NCBI GenBank assembly: GCA_002323775.1
Contig: DCPV01000006.1
Coordinates: forward strand, 1,220-9,526
Length of the DNA: 8,307 nt
Direction: 5' to 3'
Source of the DNA: Firmicutes bacterium UBA1535
GTDB lineage: Bacteria; Bacillota; Clostridia; Tissierellales; Sedimentibacteraceae
In this document: piece by piece, positions 6,428 through 8,307 of the stretch
Layout: each line of letters starts with the position of its first letter
Numbering within the stretch: position 1 is the stretch's first letter
Program-made: the position numbers and the translations under genes
Notes under the pieces: model-generated
The model's database searches: none
What the model saw: only the letters and a program-made list of their open reading frames with translations
What the model was told of the DNA's origin: nothing

Positions 6428-7276
6428 TTAGTCCTCATTAATTCCAAATAAAGCTAGAAGTCTATTCAAATCCTCATTGTTTTTGTATTCTATTTCTATT
6501 TTACCTTTATTTTTTTTGCTTGTTATTTTAACCTTAGAAGAAAATCTACTTGTCAAAGCATCTTCAATATTTAAAACAAACTTATCCTTTTCTTTTGTCT
6601 TTTTTGCTTTAGGATTTTTGATAGCTTTTACGATTTTCTCAACGTCTCTAACATTTAATCCATCTCTGATTATTCTGTCAGTTAAATCTTTTTGAGCCTT
6701 TTTATCAAGAGAAATCATTGCCCTTGCGTGTCCTTGACTTATTTCACCTAAAGTAATTTTTTCCTTTACATAATCGTCCAGACTTAATAATCTCAAAATG
6801 TTAGTAACATAAACTCTGCTTTTTCCAATAACATCTGAAAGTTCTTCCTGAGTTATAGCATATCTCTCCATGACATAATCATAGGCATTTGCTTCGTCTA
6901 TCGGATTTAGGTCTTCTCTCTGAATGTTTTCTATAAGCGCAAGCTCTGAAGCATTTTTGTTTTCTATATCTCTTACTATACATGGAATGTTTGCTAATCC
7001 AGCAATTTTAGACGCTCTCCATCTTCTCTCTCCAGCAATAATCGTATAGATTTTATCTTCCTTTTTAACTATTATTGGTTGAATAAGTCCATAACGTTTT
7101 ATAGAGTCTGATAATTCTTCAAGCTTGTCCTTTTCAAAATTTTTCCTCGGCTGATTTGGATTTGGAGATATTAAATTTATATCTATTTCTTTTATTTTGT
7201 CAAGCTCGTCCTGCTCTATATTGTCTGGTATCAATGCAGATAGACCTTTTCCTAATGCCTTTCTCGGGTTTGCCAT
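6428..7276 (-). CDS. parB: Chromosome partitioning protein ParB/Spo0J
   Basis: CTP-dependent DNA clamp that loads at parS sites near the origin, recruits condensin and stimulates ParA. As 282 residues it has the usual ParB length. Visible parts are the N-terminal LGKGLSALIP (ParA-contacting region), the box I motif ISPNPNQPR (36-44), the CTP-binding motif GERRWRA (82-88), ENIQRE (116-121), a helix-turn-helix around 141-163 (ITQEELSDVIGKSRVYVTNIL), a lysine-rich linker (about 217-232) and a C-terminal dimerisation segment. The frame opens further upstream, with a GTG at 7333, but that codon lies upstream of the predicted start of the parB transcript and has no ribosome site. I therefore chose the ATG at 7276, giving MANPRKALGKGL, typical for the family; ATG 7288 is the alternative. 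Pairing with parA favours Spo0J over Noc. It ends in its own terminator. Confidence 0.94.
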   Translation of the reverse strand: MANPRKALGKGLSALIPDNIEQDELDKIKEIDINLISPNPNQPRKNFEKDKLEELSDSIKRYGLIQPIIVKKEDKIYTIIAGERRWRASKIAGLANIPCIVRDIENKNASELALIENIQREDLNPIDEANAYDYVMERYAITQEELSDVIGKSRVYVTNILRLLSLDDYVKEKITLGEISQGHARAMISLDKKAQKDLTDRIIRDGLNVRDVEKIVKAIKNPKAKKTKEKDKFVLNIEDALTSRFSSKVKITSKKNKGKIEIEYKNNEDLNRLLALFGINED

Positions 7277-7288
7277 ATTAAAACTCAT

Positions 7289-7294
7289 TCCTTT
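7289..7294 (-). promoter_or_regulatory. Ribosome binding site of parB
   Basis: AAAGGA directly abuts an in-frame ATG (7286-7288) and lies 12 bases before the family-typical ATG (7274-7276). Zero spacing makes the first ATG unlikely as the start, so the second is preferred. parA shows exactly the same arrangement. Confidence 0.6.
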
Positions 7295-7321
7295 CATTAT
7301 CTTTTGCATAAATGATAATTC

Positions 7322-7350
7322 ATTATATATCACATAGAAAAAAATTTCAA
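7322..7350 (-). promoter_or_regulatory. SigA promoter of parB overlapping the parA terminator
   Basis: TTGAAA (7345-7350), a 17-base spacer (7328-7344) and TATAAT (7322-7327) on the minus strand, one base from consensus. The first two bases of the -35 box are the last two bases of the terminator stem, and the T-tract forms the first seven bases of the spacer. Start near 7315 gives a leader of about 39 bases to the ATG at 7276 and lies downstream of the GTG at 7333. Confidence 0.7.
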
Positions 7351-7375
7351 GCCCCTAGACAAAGGGACTTTTAAA
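7338..7375 (-). terminator. Intrinsic terminator between parA and parB
   Basis: The minus strand reads AAGTCCCT, loop TTGTCT, AGGGGCTT (stem 7349-7370, eight pairs including one G-U), then GAAA and seven T residues (7338-7344). The stem can be lengthened by TTT (7373-7375) pairing with the AAA across a small internal loop, which brings the T-tract next to the stem. It starts about 7-12 bases after the parA stop codon, so at least part of the transcription from noc-parA should end here. Confidence 0.7.
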
Positions 7376-7381
7376 CTTTTA

Positions 7382-8152
7382 TTATTTTGTATCCTGATTA
7401 TCTATAAATTCCTTGGCTAATTTTTTATAAGCTTCGCTTCCCTTTGATTTATCATCATATATGATTATAGGTTGTCCAAAGCTTGGAGCCTCTGCAAGTC
7501 TTATATTTCTTGGAATTACTGTTCGATATACTTTGTTTTTAAAGTATTTTTTAACTTCCTCTACTACTTGAATAGATAAGTTTGTCCTTCCGTCGTACAT
7601 ATTTAACAAAACACCTTCAACATCAAGCTCGGAATTTAAAGTTCTTTTGACTAATCTAATGGTTTCTATCAACTGTCCAACTCCCTCCAGCGAATAATAT
7701 TCACACTGGATTGGAATTATGACTGTTTGTGATGAAGTCAAAGCATTTAAGGATAAAAGACCTAATGATGGAGGACAATCTATTATAATAAAATCAAATT
7801 TGTCCTTTATTTTTTTAAGATGTTCTCTCAAGGTTCTTTCTCTTTCAACTGATGTAGCTAATTCTATCTCTGCTCCCCAAAGTTGAATATTAGCCGGAAC
7901 TACATATAAATTCTCAATTTCTGTTTTAACAATTGTTTTATTTATATCGTAGCCATTGATTAAAACATCATAAATAGTGAATTCTACATTGTTTTTATCA
8001 ACTCCAAATCCACTTGTTGAGTTTGCTTGTGGGTCTATATCTATGCTTAACACTTTCTTACCTTCTAAAGCCAAGGCAGCACATAGGTTTACATTTGTTG
8101 TTGTTTTGCCGACACCGCCTTTTTGATTAAACACACTTATTATCTTAGCCAT
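7382..8152 (-). CDS. parA: Chromosome partitioning ATPase ParA/Soj
   Basis: Deviant Walker ATPase that binds the nucleoid as an ATP dimer and works with ParB in origin segregation; in Bacillus the homologue Soj also regulates DnaA. With the start at 8152 it has 256 residues, a normal size. The deviant Walker A KGGVGKT (11-17) has the signature Lys11 and catalytic Lys16. Walker A' is DIDPQANST (38-46), Walker B is FIIIDCPPSLG (121-131), and the conserved RNIRLAEAPSFGQP lies in the C-terminal third. There is no N-terminal helix-turn-helix, so it is the short chromosomal type rather than the long plasmid ParA. An in-frame ATG at 8164 would add MCVN but touches the ribosome site; the MAKIISVFNQKGG start is family-typical. 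It follows the Noc-like gene by 40 bases without a clear promoter of its own, so the two are probably co-transcribed. Confidence 0.95.
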   Translation of the reverse strand: MAKIISVFNQKGGVGKTTTNVNLCAALALEGKKVLSIDIDPQANSTSGFGVDKNNVEFTIYDVLINGYDINKTIVKTEIENLYVVPANIQLWGAEIELATSVERERTLREHLKKIKDKFDFIIIDCPPSLGLLSLNALTSSQTVIIPIQCEYYSLEGVGQLIETIRLVKRTLNSELDVEGVLLNMYDGRTNLSIQVVEEVKKYFKNKVYRTVIPRNIRLAEAPSFGQPIIIYDDKSKGSEAYKKLAKEFIDNQDTK

Positions 8153-8164
8153 GTTTACACACAT

Positions 8165-8170
8165 TCCTTT
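8165..8170 (-). promoter_or_regulatory. Ribosome binding site of parA
   Basis: AAAGGA abuts an in-frame ATG (8162-8164) and stands 12 bases before the preferred ATG (8150-8152), the same geometry as parB. It supports the shorter protein start. Confidence 0.6.
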
Positions 8171-8192
8171 CTTTTGTTAAAACAGCATATCT

Positions 8193-8307
8193 TTACTTCA
8201 AGCTTTTCTTTGGTATTCTCACCTTTAGCTCTATAAATTCATCGGATTCCTGTTCTTCAAATTTTGCATCTATTCCGGTTTTCAAAATTTCATTATAGGC
8301 ATTTCTA
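8193..8307 (-). CDS. Probable Noc/ParB-like protein, C-terminal 37 residues only
   Basis: The minus strand reads in one frame from the right edge to a TAA at 8193-8195. The 37 residues begin RNAYNEILKTGIDAKF and end in the basic stretch VRIPKKSLK. The piece is too short for a motif-based call. Its acidic middle followed by a basic C-terminal tail, and its place directly upstream of parA and parB, fit the nucleoid occlusion protein Noc or another ParB paralogue in the gidB-noc-soj-spo0J arrangement of many Firmicutes. An RNA methyltransferase such as RsmG is less likely. It ends 40 bases before parA and is probably in the same transcript. The coding frame is convincing; the identity is inference from context. 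Confidence 0.55.
   Translation of the reverse strand, partial: RNAYNEILKTGIDAKFEEQESDEFIELKVRIPKKSLK

Noticed and set aside
7277..7333. Longer ParB start at the GTG at 7333 (301 residues)
   Set aside because: No ribosome site; the codon lies upstream of the predicted parB transcript start, and the additional 19 residues are not family-like.
8153..8164. Longer ParA start at the ATG at 8164
   Set aside because: The AAAGGA site would have zero spacing to it, and MAKIISVFNQKGG is the usual family N-terminus.
6428..8307. parS site (TGTTNCACGTGAAACA) near the partition genes
   Set aside because: I scanned for the CACGTG core with flanking TTC/GAA arms and found none in the window.

Overview
The window looks like a piece of a low-GC, anaerobic, fermentative member of the Firmicutes (Clostridia or a relative). 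The reasons are the AT-rich DNA, strong AGGAGG-type ribosome binding sites, SigA-type promoters, an [FeFe] hydrogenase of the multi-subunit NAD(P)-linked kind, and a noc/soj/spo0J-style partition locus. All seven genes lie on the minus strand, so transcription runs from the right edge to the left edge. I see no gene on the plus strand, no tRNA or rRNA, and no CRISPR array.

Right part (8307 to 6401): the last 37 codons of a probable Noc/ParB-like gene, then parA (soj), then parB (spo0J). An intrinsic terminator lies between parA and parB. A near-consensus promoter for parB is built into the 3' side of that terminator, with its -35 box in the stem and the T-tract as spacer. parB ends in a second intrinsic terminator. 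ParA and ParB together segregate the replication origin, so the region is probably origin-proximal, although no parS site was found inside the window.

Middle part (6400 to 1556): an AT-rich intergenic stretch of about 370 bases carries a 58-bp interrupted inverted repeat and an exact-consensus promoter (TTGACA, 17 bases, TATAAT). This promoter drives a four-gene operon in the order hndA, hndB, hndC, hndD (HydC/HydD/HydB/HydA in other nomenclature). The products form a cytoplasmic complex. HndA and HndB carry thioredoxin-fold ferredoxin domains. HndC binds FMN and NAD(P)H and carries further Fe-S clusters. HndD holds the H-cluster where H2 is made or consumed. The family is known for coupling H2 to both NAD(P)H and ferredoxin (electron bifurcation or confurcation). 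HndD has the L1 variant TSCSPGW instead of TSCCPGW.

Left part (1555 to 1): about 240 noncoding bases hold a 70-bp near-palindromic element with insertion-sequence-like ends and a TTGA target duplication, plus a promoter for a methyl-accepting chemotaxis protein with an extracellular sCache_2 domain. The chemoreceptor runs off the left edge. Its DNA is clearly richer in GC (about 45-48% in sampled lines) than the hydrogenase genes (about 25-38%), which suggests a different history.

Overall these are known gene families. I do not see a convincing undescribed system. The points most worth a second look are the HndD L1 substitution, the miniature element, the composition break, and the overlapping terminator and promoter between parA and parB.
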